From: Actinoallomurus purpureus
GTDB lineage: Bacteria > Actinomycetota > Actinomycetes > Streptosporangiales > Streptosporangiaceae
Direction: 5' to 3'
Length of the DNA: 64,000 nucleotides
NCBI RefSeq assembly: GCF_024055795.1
Contig: NZ_JAMXMY010000009.1
Coordinates: 186,001 to 250,000 of the forward strand
The position numbers and the translations under genes were made by a program. This document shows positions 47,801-54,817 of the stretch, piece after piece. The stretch's first letter is position 1. Each line of letters opens with the position of its first letter. The notes under the pieces are model-generated. The model worked only from the letters and a program-made list of their open reading frames with translations. It did no database searches and was not told where the DNA came from.

Positions 47801-49039
47801 CATCACACGATCGTCGCTACGGTCGTCACGGTCGCTTATGAGGTCGGCTGCAACGCGGCAGCCGATGCCGAAACCGCCGGAACCGGCGCCTTGTTCTGCG
47901 CAGGGACCGGCGGGGCGGTCTACGGGTGGTTCAACAACCAGCTCGACCCGAACGCCGACCACAGCCTCGCCGCCACCGTCAAGTCGATGGCCATCAACGC
48001 CGCCGTCTCGGTCGCCACGGCCGGAGTCCTCGAAGCCGGCAGTGCTCTAGCCGCACCGATCGGAGGAGCGGTCGCCCGCGCGGCCGCGAAACCGGCTGCC
48101 AGAGCAGCTGCCCGGGCGGCCGAGGATGCTGCGCCATCAGCAGGGCGACGAGCCGCCTCCCAGGGCGGACGTGATCTGGCCGGCGCCTGCAACAGCTTCG
48201 CGGCGGCCACGTTGGTGCTGATGGCCGACGGGACCTCCAAGCCGATCGCTCAGGTCAAGGTTGGCGACAAGATCGCCGATGCGGCCCCCGGCACCGATGC
48301 CGGCACCCGTGACCAGGCCCACACCGTCACCGACGTCCACGTCACCTACGACGATCACGACTACACCGACGTCACCATCGCGACCGGCAACGGCCCGCGC
48401 ACCATCACCGGGACCAGCCACCACCTGTACTGGGACATCACCACCCGCGCCTGGACCCCGGCCGACCACCTCCACTCCGGAGACCACCTCCAGACCGCGG
48501 ATGGCAAACGGGCGACGATCCTGGAGCTCCGCGCCTACACCGCCGCGATGGTCACCTATAACCTCACCATCGACCACCTCCACACCTACTATGTAGAGGC
48601 AGGCACCACACCCGTCCTCGTCCACAACTGCGGGCCGAATGGCGTCATCCAGCTGCGAGATGGGGTCAAGTCAACTGGTGCGCTATCTAATTTTAACGCG
48701 AAGGCGATCGACGACGCGAAGAATGCTGGTGTACGCGGCAGTGACTATCAAACGGGCGGCAGGGACTTCATCTTTGATCCGGCCAATGGGATATTCGCAG
48801 TATCTGGAAAGAGGTACACGCTGGGGCATCCTGGGCTGGTTTCCGCTACTGGAGCAGATGATGGCTCGGTTGTCGGAGGTGAGTTGGTTAGGGGGCCCGA
48901 TGGAACCTTCCTTACTGACGAGCGTTCTGGTCACTACGGTCAACAGTGGAATGATGACACACGCCAATCTTTTGAGCATTTTATGTCTGACTATGGATTT
49001 GCGGTCGATCACTTTCCAGGATGGGGGAGGTTTCATTGA
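41837..49039 (+). CDS. Rhs-repeat polymorphic toxin with Hint autoprotease and C-terminal toxin domain
   Basis: 2400 residues. An N-terminal membrane segment or uncleaved signal (LAIGLIAVALLATLVPAVY, ~20-40) is followed by an SpvB-like part with FTYDYPIALPPA and long Rhs/YD repeats (YDALLRTRQVQ, YDDAGNLAQTTD, YDPTGNPLAQTE). The Rhs core end is DIGARWYDPSTSRFASIDP (~1865-1890). A Gly-rich linker and a hydrophobic pre-toxin stretch follow, then a Hint/intein-like domain (~2115-2265) starting with Cys in ACNSFAAATLVLMADG and ending VLVHNC. The last ~135 residues are the toxin: HPGLVSATGADDGS, GTFLTDERSGHYGQQW. This tip resembles polymorphic-toxin type 43 (a predicted BECR-fold RNase) from memory. 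The Hint domain should release the tip. Base composition becomes AT-richer across the tip, a sign of toxin exchange. Confidence 0.92.
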   Translation: MRGGWIRQGWVAQVRRSRLAIGLIAVALLATLVPAVYLAVSGQDAPAVPKTQAVHGVRTFKPKKPVRSKNAAARPYRPGKVAWPSAGSGQAALDTRRATRVEGTPISVRALPPAKGAYHGPSSVSVNVASHEAAVNAGVNGLLFTAAARGGSGQAAGQVEVGVDYRAFAHAYGGNFGSRLGLVSLPDCALTSPQDPVCRTRTPLRSGNDPQAGTVYAAMSASMARPMVLAATTSGSGEGDGGGPAGSYQATELKASGSWSAGGSNGSFTYDYPIALPPAASALAPKLDLAYDSGGLDGQTAATQTQAGWAGDGWSTPRSFIERSFAQCSDSPEGSASPKSTSDQCWDGEILTLSLNGSSTQLVYDASKKTFEPADGNGDAVTHVTNSGNGSGTYNTDYWKVTDRKGTEFYFGRNQLPGWTSGAATTNSVDSEPVFSAHSGDPCYDAAGFSSSVCTMAYRWNLDYVKDVHSNAMAYYYKQDTNAYAKNTETTKATGYVRDSHLDHIDYGFTDGNAYTVNGGHAPDQVFFTTGDRCLSGTCDPLNKTNAVNWPDVPYDLNCTAGSSCQVVAPSHWSTVRLTGIKTQQWNGSAYSPVDSWALDETLPATGDGTSPTLWLSKITHTGSDTSAGGSAVTLPSVTFTPKDLQNRVATHDGLPILTRKRIESVTTETGEVIGVSYEQVDACSWPVSTTPSANTSSCYPVYWTPNGYSKPILDWFNKWQVASVTDADPTGGNPTMFTSYKYLHGGAWHYDDNEVVKAKYRTYGQWRGFGDVQTFTGQGNDAQTESETTYYRGMSQDNDTTKVPLTDSQGSTHDDTDQLAGSVLESTSYDYAGGPATKSTITSYWVSPPTVSRSRTGLQPLTANASGPVETWTRELVTSSGSAVWRKTETDTSYDTDTSSATFGLPLVSLTHGDLSDTSQQSCTVTTYAPANTDKNLVGLPAEVETDAASCGGANPGGASAPSAAQINALTAPTSVTRPDDVVSDQRAFYDDPPQKSTWPQPSNPAWPQAAPTEGNVSETQVAAGYSNGAFQYLVNSASVYDAYGRTVDAYDPLGNKTHVDYTMANGLTTATKTTNPLNQASTQSLDPLRGLATSATDANGITTTTHYDGLGRTIAVWGYSRATTSPANAKFTYQISASAPSVVTTQTMNDAQGSVTSSTTLYDALLRTRQVQKLTPRGGRLVTDTFYDTRGWAWKTNTDWYDSSGTPGNALLTVPDSQVPNQSVTAFDGLDRPVLGTSYEDSNIKSQTATSYLGDKTITVPLNASGSPFPGATAKATVTDALGRTTELDSYTQPPTVAVSTSGTPPITKVTISGGTSQATQYKFDHVGHQTDVKDVTTGEDWNSGYNLLGQVTSKKDPDTGTSTMVYDDAGNLAQTTDTRNKTISFAYDPLNRKTGEYDAPVSGQSTSNRLASWVYDNSDNALPGMKNPVGQLTTATAYVDGNPYKTQAAGFNAYGESAGETITIPDSEGALAGPYTFTHLYTSGTALPDSDRYPASPGSGSLPAETVTHGYSGAMDVLVTMGGLAAYTANLTVTPYGQVAQAELGSHQANHAYINNTFDPHTGALTDSQLAKTADPSTRIDETSYTYDPTGNPLAQTETRQGGAAETQCFRYDALDRLTQAWTGTDNCAADPSDNGGGTVGSGITGGAYWTTWTLDPLGQRTKQTRHGLNGAGDTVTAYDYNTGQPNTLASTSTTGPGGSAATSYGYDPAGNTTTRTTPANGQETLTWDDTGQLTAVTGTSGGSGYIYDADGQLLLQKDPGKTTLYLPNEEIALDTTTGAITGTRFYSLPGGGEAVRTGSGTAYGFELGDQHGTANLSLDATLTTPTWRQQDPYGDTRGTPPSSWPDNHGFLNKPQDTTTGLTDIGARWYDPSTSRFASIDPVFNPASPQEQNGYTYAASNPVTSSDPTGLMVPCSTGAGGCGKTGYMGGSPTPSSYCDTHDCQGPPSYQGSGGGRGGGGGSGGGGGGGSHGCGVWCGVKRFVQKHHTIVATVVTVAYEVGCNAAADAETAGTGALFCAGTGGAVYGWFNNQLDPNADHSLAATVKSMAINAAVSVATAGVLEAGSALAAPIGGAVARAAAKPAARAAARAAEDAAPSAGRRAASQGGRDLAGACNSFAAATLVLMADGTSKPIAQVKVGDKIADAAPGTDAGTRDQAHTVTDVHVTYDDHDYTDVTIATGNGPRTITGTSHHLYWDITTRAWTPADHLHSGDHLQTADGKRATILELRAYTAAMVTYNLTIDHLHTYYVEAGTTPVLVHNCGPNGVIQLRDGVKSTGALSNFNAKAIDDAKNAGVRGSDYQTGGRDFIFDPANGIFAVSGKRYTLGHPGLVSATGADDGSVVGGELVRGPDGTFLTDERSGHYGQQWNDDTRQSFEHFMSDYGFAVDHFPGWGRFH

Positions 49040-49539
49040 CAGATGGCCGCCTTGTTTCGGCGCTGAACTCAGTCGAACCAAACTCCTGGGTGCAGGCGGT
49101 GGCGTACGGGGATCCGACGCGCTGGCTTCCATTGGTTGAAGTAACGAGAACTCGCCTATGGTTGGGCCTGGACGCCGCCGGTCGCTGGGTGATCGGGCGG
49201 AAGGGAGGTGCTGTGACGCTAGACGATAGTCTCGAATCGCCAGCTTGGCTCCCTCTCTTGGAGCAATCTAGAGAGGAATTGAATCGCAATGTTGCCGAAA
49301 TTGTAAAAGAATTGTCGATTCCAATATCTTTCCTCGATTTTCCCGTGCGTGAAGTAATAGCCTCGGGGCTGATGTCCGGGCGCAGGGAGTGGGTTTGTTC
49401 TGCTCTGGATTGGCTGGAAATGGAGCAGGATTTTTCTGGTTACCGTGATCCGTTGCTTGTTGCTGCACGTTCGCGCGGTGCGGGTCAGAGGAATCGTCAG
49501 CGGGCTTGGCGTCTACTCACCTCAGAGTCCACTGGCTGA
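49036..49539 (+). CDS. predicted immunity protein of the Rhs toxin (TTG start)
   Basis: 167 residues starting at TTG 49036, which overlaps the toxin TGA as TTGA; GGGGGAGG lies five bases upstream, inside the toxin's last codons. An ATG at 49021 is in frame, but it would sit before that ribosome site, so TTG is preferred. The protein is acidic-to-neutral and mostly helical (LEQSREELNRNVAEIVKEL, SALDWLEMEQDFSG); I recognise no named family. Position directly after the toxin, coupling and the shared low GC all mark it as the cognate immunity gene. It should bind and block the toxin tip in the producer's cytoplasm. Confidence 0.8.
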   Translation: MTDGRLVSALNSVEPNSWVQAVAYGDPTRWLPLVEVTRTRLWLGLDAAGRWVIGRKGGAVTLDDSLESPAWLPLLEQSREELNRNVAEIVKELSIPISFLDFPVREVIASGLMSGRREWVCSALDWLEMEQDFSGYRDPLLVAARSRGAGQRNRQRAWRLLTSESTG

Positions 49540-49578
49540 AGGATCCGAAGGACTACTTCTCCCTACGCGGCGGTGACG

Positions 49579-49846
49579 ATGGAATTTCCGGCATACCCAA
49601 ACCCCGAGGTGCTCCTAGCGGGTCTCGTGCGTTGTCAGGACCTCGGTCTGCCGCAGGGGAAAAGTGGGTTCCTGTGGTTTAGCTGAGGCGTCGTATGTGC
49701 CACTGTGTCGCCTATTCAGAGGTGATGATGGTGTTTGGGCGTTGAATGACGGCGAGGAAGTAATTAGGCGGGAACTCGCCAAGCTGGCTTGTGTCGAGGT
49801 GGAGCCAAGGTTGCGTCCACGGAGGCGGTACGCGAGTTTGCGCTGA
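49579..49846 (+). pseudogene. frameshifted small ORF after the immunity gene
   Basis: ATG 49579 reads MEFPAYPNPEVLLAGLVR and LGLPQGKSGFLWFS, then stops at 49684-49686. A plus-one frame continues smoothly with ASYVPLCRLFRGDDGVWALN, GEEVIRRELAKLACVEVEP and ends at 49846. Together they would make an ~88-residue protein, possibly a second immunity gene or an orphan left from an earlier toxin cassette. Same low GC as the toxin tip. No family recognised. Confidence 0.45.
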
Positions 49847-49880
49847 TGACGGGCGTGACGTCGTGAACTGAGACGGGTCG

Positions 49881-49950
49881 GGTAGCGCCGGCGCATTGCT
49901 GCGCCGGCGCCCCCTCAGAACCGGGCGTGCGGTTTCCCCGCACCCGGCTT
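49881..49950 (-). other. group II intron fragment
   Basis: The minus strand reads AAGCCGGGTGCGGGGAAACC, GCACGCCCGGTTCTGAGGGG and then a GCGCCGGCGC hairpin. I recall this pattern from the RNA just outside the maturase gene in bacterial group II introns. No maturase or other domains are present, so it is a scrap. Recognition is from memory. Confidence 0.4.
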
Positions 49951-50020
49951 AAGCAGGCCGCGAGGGCATGAGCCAGCCCGGGTTTGTTGGAGGCTCGATC
50001 AGAAGGGAAGATCGAGTCCA

Positions 50021-50086
50021 TGGCACGGAAGTCCCCCTACTCCTCGGAGCTGCGCCGGCGTGCGGTGCGGATGGTCGGTGAGTGAA
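50021..50086 (+). pseudogene. IS3-type OrfA N-terminal fragment
   Basis: ATG 50021 gives MARKSPYSSELRRRAVRMVG then Glu and a stop at 50084-50086: the start of an IS3-family OrfA helix-turn-helix protein, cut after 21 codons. An AGAAGGGAAGA stretch lies upstream. The following 240 bp hold no gene. Confidence 0.5.
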
Positions 50087-50324
50087 CCGCCTCGGGCTTG
50101 ACGGAGACTTTCAGTGGTTGCATCCAGCCGCGTTACATGGCTGATACTGAGCGTAGTTGACAGCTTTGTTTTCCGCGGGCGGGAGGTCTCCGATCGCGAA
50201 GGCGTCGGGCGAACGAGTGCGATGTCTTCTTTAGATTTCCCTGGACTTCCCGTCTTTCCTGATCACAGCTGATGGGCGCACGCTGGTGGTGTTTGGATGC
50301 GGTGGTGGGAGGGGAGGTGAGGTC

Positions 50325-51749
50325 ATGCGATCGTCAGGTCGGGTTTATCGGCGGTGCGGGTGTGTCGATCCGGGCTCGGGGAAGGCGCTGGGGGACCGTT
50401 GTCCGCGGCTTGCGGCTGGGCGCCGGCATGGTAGTTAGTACGTCCGGTTGGAGCTGCCGGTGGGGATCGATGGTCGTCGCCGTCGGATTCGCCGTGGCGG
50501 GTATCCGACGCGTAAGGCCGCGCTGGAGGTGCTGCGGCGGCTGCGGGTGCCGCAGTCCGGCGATGAGTGCGGTCGGGTGCTGACGGTGGGGGAGTGGCTG
50601 GCGCATTGGCTGTCCTCCCGGACGTCCCCGGCGTCCTCGACGGTCCGTGGCTACACCGGCCACGTCCGTCTCTACCTGGCCCCGTATCTGGGCCGGGTGC
50701 TGCTGGCGGAGCTATCGGTGGGGCAGGTGCAGGCGATGTTCACCGCGATCATCCGCCAGCACGAGGCGCTGGGTGCGCCGGTGTCGGCGGCGACGTTGCA
50801 TCGGATCCGCGCGACGCTGCGGGCGGCGTTGAACGCCGCCATCCGCCACGGGCTCATCAGCGACAACCCCGCCACGCGCGTGGAGCTGCTGGGAGCGCGG
50901 CGGCCACGCGCGGTCGTGTGGACCAAGAACCGCATCGAGCACTGGCGCCGGACCGGAGAGCGGCCTGCGGTGGCGGTGTGGACCGTCGCCCAGACGGCAG
51001 AGTTCCTGCACGGCATCGAAGACCACCGGCTGTATGCGGCTTATCATCTGATCGCCTTGCGGGGGCTGCGGCGCGGTGAGGCGGCCGGGCTGCGCTGGTG
51101 CGACGTCGACCTCGATGGTGGTGTCGCGGTGATCTGCCGGCAACTCCAGCAATACGACGGTCACCTGATGGTCTGCCCGCCCAAGACCGCGCACAGCGCC
51201 CGGGTGATCGCGCTGGATCACACCACCATCGCCGCGCTGCGCGCCCACCAGGTCCGGCAGGAGACCGAGCGGGCGGCGTCCGATGCGGGATACAACCGCA
51301 GCGGCTATGTATTCACGAACCTCAATGGTGATCCGATGGCCCCGGACCGCCTCACCCGCATCTTCCGGACGCTGACCGCCCAGGCCGGGCTGCCGCCGAT
51401 CCGCCTGCACGACCTGCGACACGGTGCCGCCACCCTCGCTTTGGCGGCAGGGGTTGATCTGCGGGTGGTCCAGGAGATGCTCGGGCATTCCAGCATCGTG
51501 CTGACCGCCGACACCTACACCTCGGTCCTACCGGACGTCGCGCACGCGGCGGCCGAAAAGGTCGCGACCCTCATCATCAAGGCGGGTCGCCTGGTTCCGG
51601 GCACGAGAAGGGTCCGGCGCAAGCAGACCGGTCGACCCAAGCGCCGCGGCCAGAAACGACGCGGCCGCACCCCGGCTAGGTCGCGGGCGCATCCGGGTCG
51701 TCAGATCGGCCGCCCCTATCGCCGCCGACGACGTAGATCCCGGGTCTGA
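50325..51749 (+). pseudogene. tyrosine recombinase (island integrase) with in-frame amber codon
   Basis: The true start is ATG 50325, right after GGGGAGGTGAGGTC. Its first codons encode a family-like N-terminus (RVYRRCGCVDPGSGKALGDR, CPRL, RHGS). Codon 38 (50436-50438) is TAG where integrases of this group carry Trp in HGSWYVRLELP. The frame then continues unbroken for 437 codons: SAM-like binding domain (TVGEWLAHWL), catalytic Arg in ALRGLRRGEAAGL, HDLRHGAATLAL, LGHSSIVLTADTY with the Tyr nucleophile, and a basic tail. A TTG at 50448 could restart translation without the arm-binding N-terminus. It is next to attR, as expected for the enzyme that inserted the island; probably inactive unless the amber is read through. 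Confidence 0.8.
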
Positions 51750-51974
51750 CGACCAGCCCGCGCGCTCATCGGCTCGCTCGAGCCCTCCGCACCTTGGTCG
51801 ACCACACGGAAAGGCGCCAACTGAACATCGGCAGAGGCGTCGAATGGACTCCTTCGACGCGGTCTTCGCCGTGCCCACCGGAGCCGGGTTTCATGGCGGA
51901 GCGGACGTCTGCAACGGGCAGGAAGGGGCACCCGAATTCCGGCCCCAGATCGGCCTCAGTCCGGCCCCATACAA

Positions 51975-52014
51975 GATCAGCGGCGATGCCCTACTCAAGG
52001 CATCGCCGCTGATC
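51975..52014 (-). terminator. 16-bp perfect hairpin after tRNA-Lys
   Basis: 51975-51990 (GATCAGCGGCGATGCC) pairs perfectly with 51999-52014 around an 8-base loop, 8 bp beyond the tRNA 3' end on the minus strand. Island-supplied replacement for the original terminator now at 35132-35165. The 225 bp between it and the integrase hold no gene. Confidence 0.75.
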
Positions 52015-52020
52015 ACTGCC

Positions 52021-52075
52021 GGTGCGCCGCCAGGGACTTGAACCCCGAACCCGCGGATTAAGAGTCCGCTGCTCT
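52021..52075 (-). repeat. right attachment site within tRNA-Lys
   Basis: The 55-bp partner of 35175-35229, lying inside the intact tRNA gene. Its 5' flank (52076 on) completes the D-arm and acceptor stem. Confidence 0.9.
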
Positions 52076-52095
52076 GCCAATTGAGCTAGCGGCGC
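52023..52095 (-). tRNA. tRNA-Lys (anticodon CTT)
   Basis: 73 bases without encoded CCA. The acceptor stem GCGCCGC pairs with GCGGCGC, discriminator is A, anticodon stem GCGGA/TCCGC around CTCTTAA, T-loop TTCAAGT. Its 3' 53 bases now come from the island side of the junction but restore the original sequence. Confidence 0.95.
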
Positions 52096-52169
52096 TTGCG
52101 ACGTCCGTAACTCTAGCAGCCCCCTTGCCCAGGTTGCGAATTCAATGATCCACCCCCCGGAGGGCCAGG

Positions 52170-52721
52170 TCACAGGGGTCGGCGGCGGGCCTGCCAGAGG
52201 GTGATGGCCGCCGCGCGCGAGCCGACCCTGAGCTTGGCGTAGATCCGGTTGACGTGGTTCTTCACGGTCTTCTCGCTGAGGAACAGTTCCCGGGCGATCT
52301 CGCCGTTGGAGCGGCCGCCGGCGATGAGGTCCATGACCTCGGCCTCGCGGGCGGACAGGTCGAGGTCGGCGCGGCCGGCGTCGCGGAAGACCTGGAGGAG
52401 TTCGCGGGCGGTGAACCGGCCGGGCGTGAGGTGACCGGTCGCGCCGTCGCGGAGCGCCGCCGTCGCGGCCGTGGGTTCGCTGCAGATGACGAAGACGCGC
52501 GCTCTGCGGCTCAGAGGAGCCGTGTGGGCGGCGTACTCCGGGCCGAGGATCACAACGTCGGGTCTGAGGCGTTCCGCGGCCTCCAGGGCCTCTCCCGGCG
52601 CTGTGGCCTCACCAGGCTCGTTGACCACATCGAGTTCGTCGCTGTCCTGGAGCAGTGAGATGAGGGCGGGGTCGCCGTCGACGACCATGACGCGTAGCGG
52701 CAGCGGGCCGTCGGAACTCAT
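52170..52721 (-). CDS. NarL/LuxR-type response regulator lacking the phospho-acceptor aspartate
   Basis: 183 residues from the ATG at 52721, which has GGAGG four bases upstream; the frame runs open further upstream across tRNA-His, which is spurious. The N-terminal part has a receiver-like fold ([16 protein letters not shown]) but reads VVILGPEY where the phosphorylated Asp should be, and lacks the Lys of switch regions. The C-terminal GerE/LuxR helix-turn-helix is intact ([35 protein letters not shown]). So it is likely a phosphorylation-independent regulator with no adjacent kinase. Targets unknown. Confidence 0.88.
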   Translation of the reverse strand: MSSDGPLPLRVMVVDGDPALISLLQDSDELDVVNEPGEATAPGEALEAAERLRPDVVILGPEYAAHTAPLSRRARVFVICSEPTAATAALRDGATGHLTPGRFTARELLQVFRDAGRADLDLSAREAEVMDLIAGGRSNGEIARELFLSEKTVKNHVNRIYAKLRVGSRAAAITLWQARRRPL

Positions 52722-52809
52722 CCTGCCTCCGGGGGGCGCCGGTCGCGGCGGGGCGTGCGCCGGGCGGTGACGAAAGGGAGACGAAGGCCGGGGTGGGCCG
52801 GAAAAGGCC

Positions 52810-52841
52810 GACGGCCCCGGCGCGTGCGCGCGGGGGCCGTC
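52810..52841 (-). terminator. hairpin after tRNA-His
   Basis: GACGGCCCC (52810-52818) pairs with GGGGCCGTC (52833-52841), followed on the minus strand by CCTTTTCC. It terminates tRNA-His transcription before the regulator gene. Confidence 0.65.
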
Positions 52842-52848
52842 ATCTTGG

Positions 52849-52922
52849 GGTGAGTGAGGGGACTTGAACCCCCGACACCCAGGACCACAACCTGGTGCTC
52901 TGCCAACTGAGCTACACCCACC
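52849..52922 (-). tRNA. tRNA-His (anticodon GTG)
   Basis: Encoded G at -1, acceptor GTGGGTG with CACTCAC (one G-U pair), anticodon loop TTGTGGT in a CCAGG/CCTGG stem, T-loop TTCAAGT. Discriminator C73 and G-1 are the identity marks of histidine tRNA. Confidence 0.95.
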
Positions 52923-52968
52923 ATGTCCGCACGAGGCGGCAGGATGAAGTGTAGCGGTTCTCGGCACC

Positions 52969-53565
52969 TCATCGGTCACCGATATTCGTCGCGATGGAGC
53001 GCGCCGTCTCGGAGTCGGGTCCCGGCTGTGGGACGAAAACGGCCTCCCGGTAATAGCGGAGTTCGGTGATGCTCTCGGTGATGTCGGCGAGGGCGCGGTG
53101 GCCGCCCTTCTTGACGGGGCTCGCGAAGTACGCCCGCGGGTACCAGCGCCGGGCCAGTTCCTTGATCGACGACACGTCGATCATGCGGTAGTGCAGGTGG
53201 GCGTCCAATGCGGGCATGTCCCGGGCGAGGAAGGACCGGTCGGTGGCGATGGAGTTGCCGCACAGGGGGGCCTTCTTCACCCCGGGGACGTGGGTGCGGA
53301 CGTACTCCAGGACGCGGTCCTCGGCCTCGGCGAGGGTGATCCCGCCGGGCAGCACCTCGAGCAGGCCGGAGGTCGTGTGCATGTCGCGCACGACCTTCGA
53401 CATCTGCTCCAGGGCGTCCTGAGGTGGTTTGATCACCAGGTCGATGCCCGCGTCGAGGACGTTGAGCTCACTGTCGGTCACCAGGGCGGCGATCTCGATC
53501 AGCGCGTCGCGCCGCAGGTCGAGCCCGGTCATTTCACAGTCGATCCAGACCAGCCGGTCGTTCAT
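52969..53565 (-). CDS. orn: oligoribonuclease
   Basis: 198-residue 3'-5' exoribonuclease that finishes RNA decay by hydrolysing di- to pentanucleotides, including pGpG. DEDDh residues are visible: [10 protein letters not shown], the internal Asp in [11 protein letters not shown], and His/Asp in [10 protein letters not shown]. The start MNDRLVWID at 53565 follows family consensus; an ATG four codons upstream is also possible, and neither has a strong ribosome site. It is immediately followed by tRNA-His on the same strand. Confidence 0.94.
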   Translation of the reverse strand: MNDRLVWIDCEMTGLDLRRDALIEIAALVTDSELNVLDAGIDLVIKPPQDALEQMSKVVRDMHTTSGLLEVLPGGITLAEAEDRVLEYVRTHVPGVKKAPLCGNSIATDRSFLARDMPALDAHLHYRMIDVSSIKELARRWYPRAYFASPVKKGGHRALADITESITELRYYREAVFVPQPGPDSETARSIATNIGDR

Positions 53566-53585
53566 GACCTTCACCATAAGTCCTG

Positions 53586-54791
53586 TCAGGACACTTTGAG
53601 CGAGGTCAGGAGCAGATCGAGGTCGCCCTGGTGCTTGTGACTGTCCGGGATCGAGACGTAGAACTGGGCCGGTGCCTGGCCGTTCCCGCGGTCGATGATC
53701 ACGAGCGCGGCCGTCTCCGTACGGAAGTTCCAGCCCTGCGACTTGGCCTGGGGGAAGGTCAGTTTGACCTTCACGAGCCAGCCGGTGTGCCCGTCGACGG
53801 GGTGGGATTCGGACGTGAGGTCCTGGCGGGTGTGGGCGGGGTAGGCCGTGGGCTCCAGGGCCGCGAGCACCGCCTTGGCCTTGACTTCCAGCGGGACGGA
53901 GGTGGTGTCGGTGCCCACGCCGCTGTAGGCGCTCGCGACGTACGGCTGGCCGTTCTGGAAGTCGGTCATGACGGTGGCGACCTCGCCCTGGTCGAAGCCG
54001 AGCTTGCCGAGGCCGCTCGTGGCGGTGACGGCCTCGGTGCGCCAGCTTCCGCCGAGCCGGGGGTAGGAGATGCCGGCCTGGGTGTCGGTGGTGGTCGCGA
54101 TGACCGGGGACCGGCCTCCGTTCCCACCGCCGAAGACGTTCGTGGCCAAGAGGATCGCGACGACCGTGATGATGATCACAATGGCCGCGCCGCCGCCGAT
54201 CAGGAGAGGGAGCCGGGAACGGGTCCGCCCGGGCGGTGTCACCGCGCCGGGCCCCGCCCACGTCGGCGCGCCGGGCCCCGCCTGGCCGGGTGCTCCCCAC
54301 GCCGTTCCCGCCTGGCCGGGCGTTCCCCACGCCGCTCCTGCCTGGCCGGGGTCTGCCCACGCCGCTCCTGCCTGGCCGGGGTCTCCCCACGCCGGCCCCG
54401 CCTGGCCGGGGTCTCCCCATGCCTGGGTCGGTCCTGTCCGGCCCGGTTCTCCCGTCGGCGCGGCCGGCCCCGCCTCTCCCCACGTGGGGGCCGGTCCCGC
54501 CTGGTCGGCCTCTTCCCCGGCCGGTGCGGTCGGCTGCGCCTGGCCGGGGTCTGCCGGCGTCTGCCGGGCCGGGTCCACCGGTCCCGGCGGGGCCCACGTC
54601 TGCGTGGTCGGCTGGCCGGGGCCGGGGCCGGGGCCGGGCTGGGCCCATGCCGGCGGAGCGTCGCTCTGGTCGCCGGCCGGCTGGTGCCCTTCGCCCAGAG
54701 GTTGCGTCGCCTGGGTCCACTGGTAACCGTCCCACCAGCGCACCAGACCCGGGTCGCCGTACGGATCGCGGTACCAACCGGCAGGAGTCAT
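53586..54791 (-). CDS. DUF2510 membrane protein with proline/glycine-rich tandem repeats
   Basis: 401 residues. DUF2510 at the N-terminus ([20 protein letters not shown]) is followed by a Pro/Gly/Gln/Ala-rich cytoplasmic stretch of ~150 residues with near-perfect 10-residue repeats ([10 protein letters not shown] type; 30-bp units at about 54280-54420). A single transmembrane helix follows ([21 protein letters not shown], ~195-215) and then an extracytoplasmic domain of ~180 residues with no named family. DUF2510 proteins are actinobacterial envelope proteins of poorly known role. Ends 20 bp before the oligoribonuclease start. Confidence 0.85.
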   Translation of the reverse strand: MTPAGWYRDPYGDPGLVRWWDGYQWTQATQPLGEGHQPAGDQSDAPPAWAQPGPGPGPGQPTTQTWAPPGPVDPARQTPADPGQAQPTAPAGEEADQAGPAPTWGEAGPAAPTGEPGRTGPTQAWGDPGQAGPAWGDPGQAGAAWADPGQAGAAWGTPGQAGTAWGAPGQAGPGAPTWAGPGAVTPPGRTRSRLPLLIGGGAAIVIIITVVAILLATNVFGGGNGGRSPVIATTTDTQAGISYPRLGGSWRTEAVTATSGLGKLGFDQGEVATVMTDFQNGQPYVASAYSGVGTDTTSVPLEVKAKAVLAALEPTAYPAHTRQDLTSESHPVDGHTGWLVKVKLTFPQAKSQGWNFRTETAALVIIDRGNGQAPAQFYVSIPDSHKHQGDLDLLLTSLKVS

Positions 54792-54817
54792 GGGGTCAGG
54801 GTATGTGGCTCATATCA

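Larger units (their letters stand above)
35175..52075 (+). mobile_element. integrated genomic island at tRNA-Lys(CTT) carrying an Rhs toxin module
   Basis: Perfect 55-bp direct repeats of the tRNA 3' end bound 16,846 bp of inserted DNA (one repeat counted). A tyrosine integrase lies next to the right, intact tRNA copy, the classical arrangement. Cargo: two secreted multi-domain proteins, a 2400-aa Rhs toxin and its immunity gene, plus insertion-sequence and intron scraps. There is no replication initiator, FtsK/Tra-like translocase or excisionase visible, so it is not a complete conjugative element. The integrase is interrupted by an amber codon, which may have frozen it in place. Confidence 0.85.

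Noticed and set aside
52969-54777. 602-codon minus frame joining oligoribonuclease to an upstream Pro/Arg-rich stretch
   Set aside because: The upstream part is the DUF2510 gene read in the wrong frame; oligoribonuclease begins near 53565.
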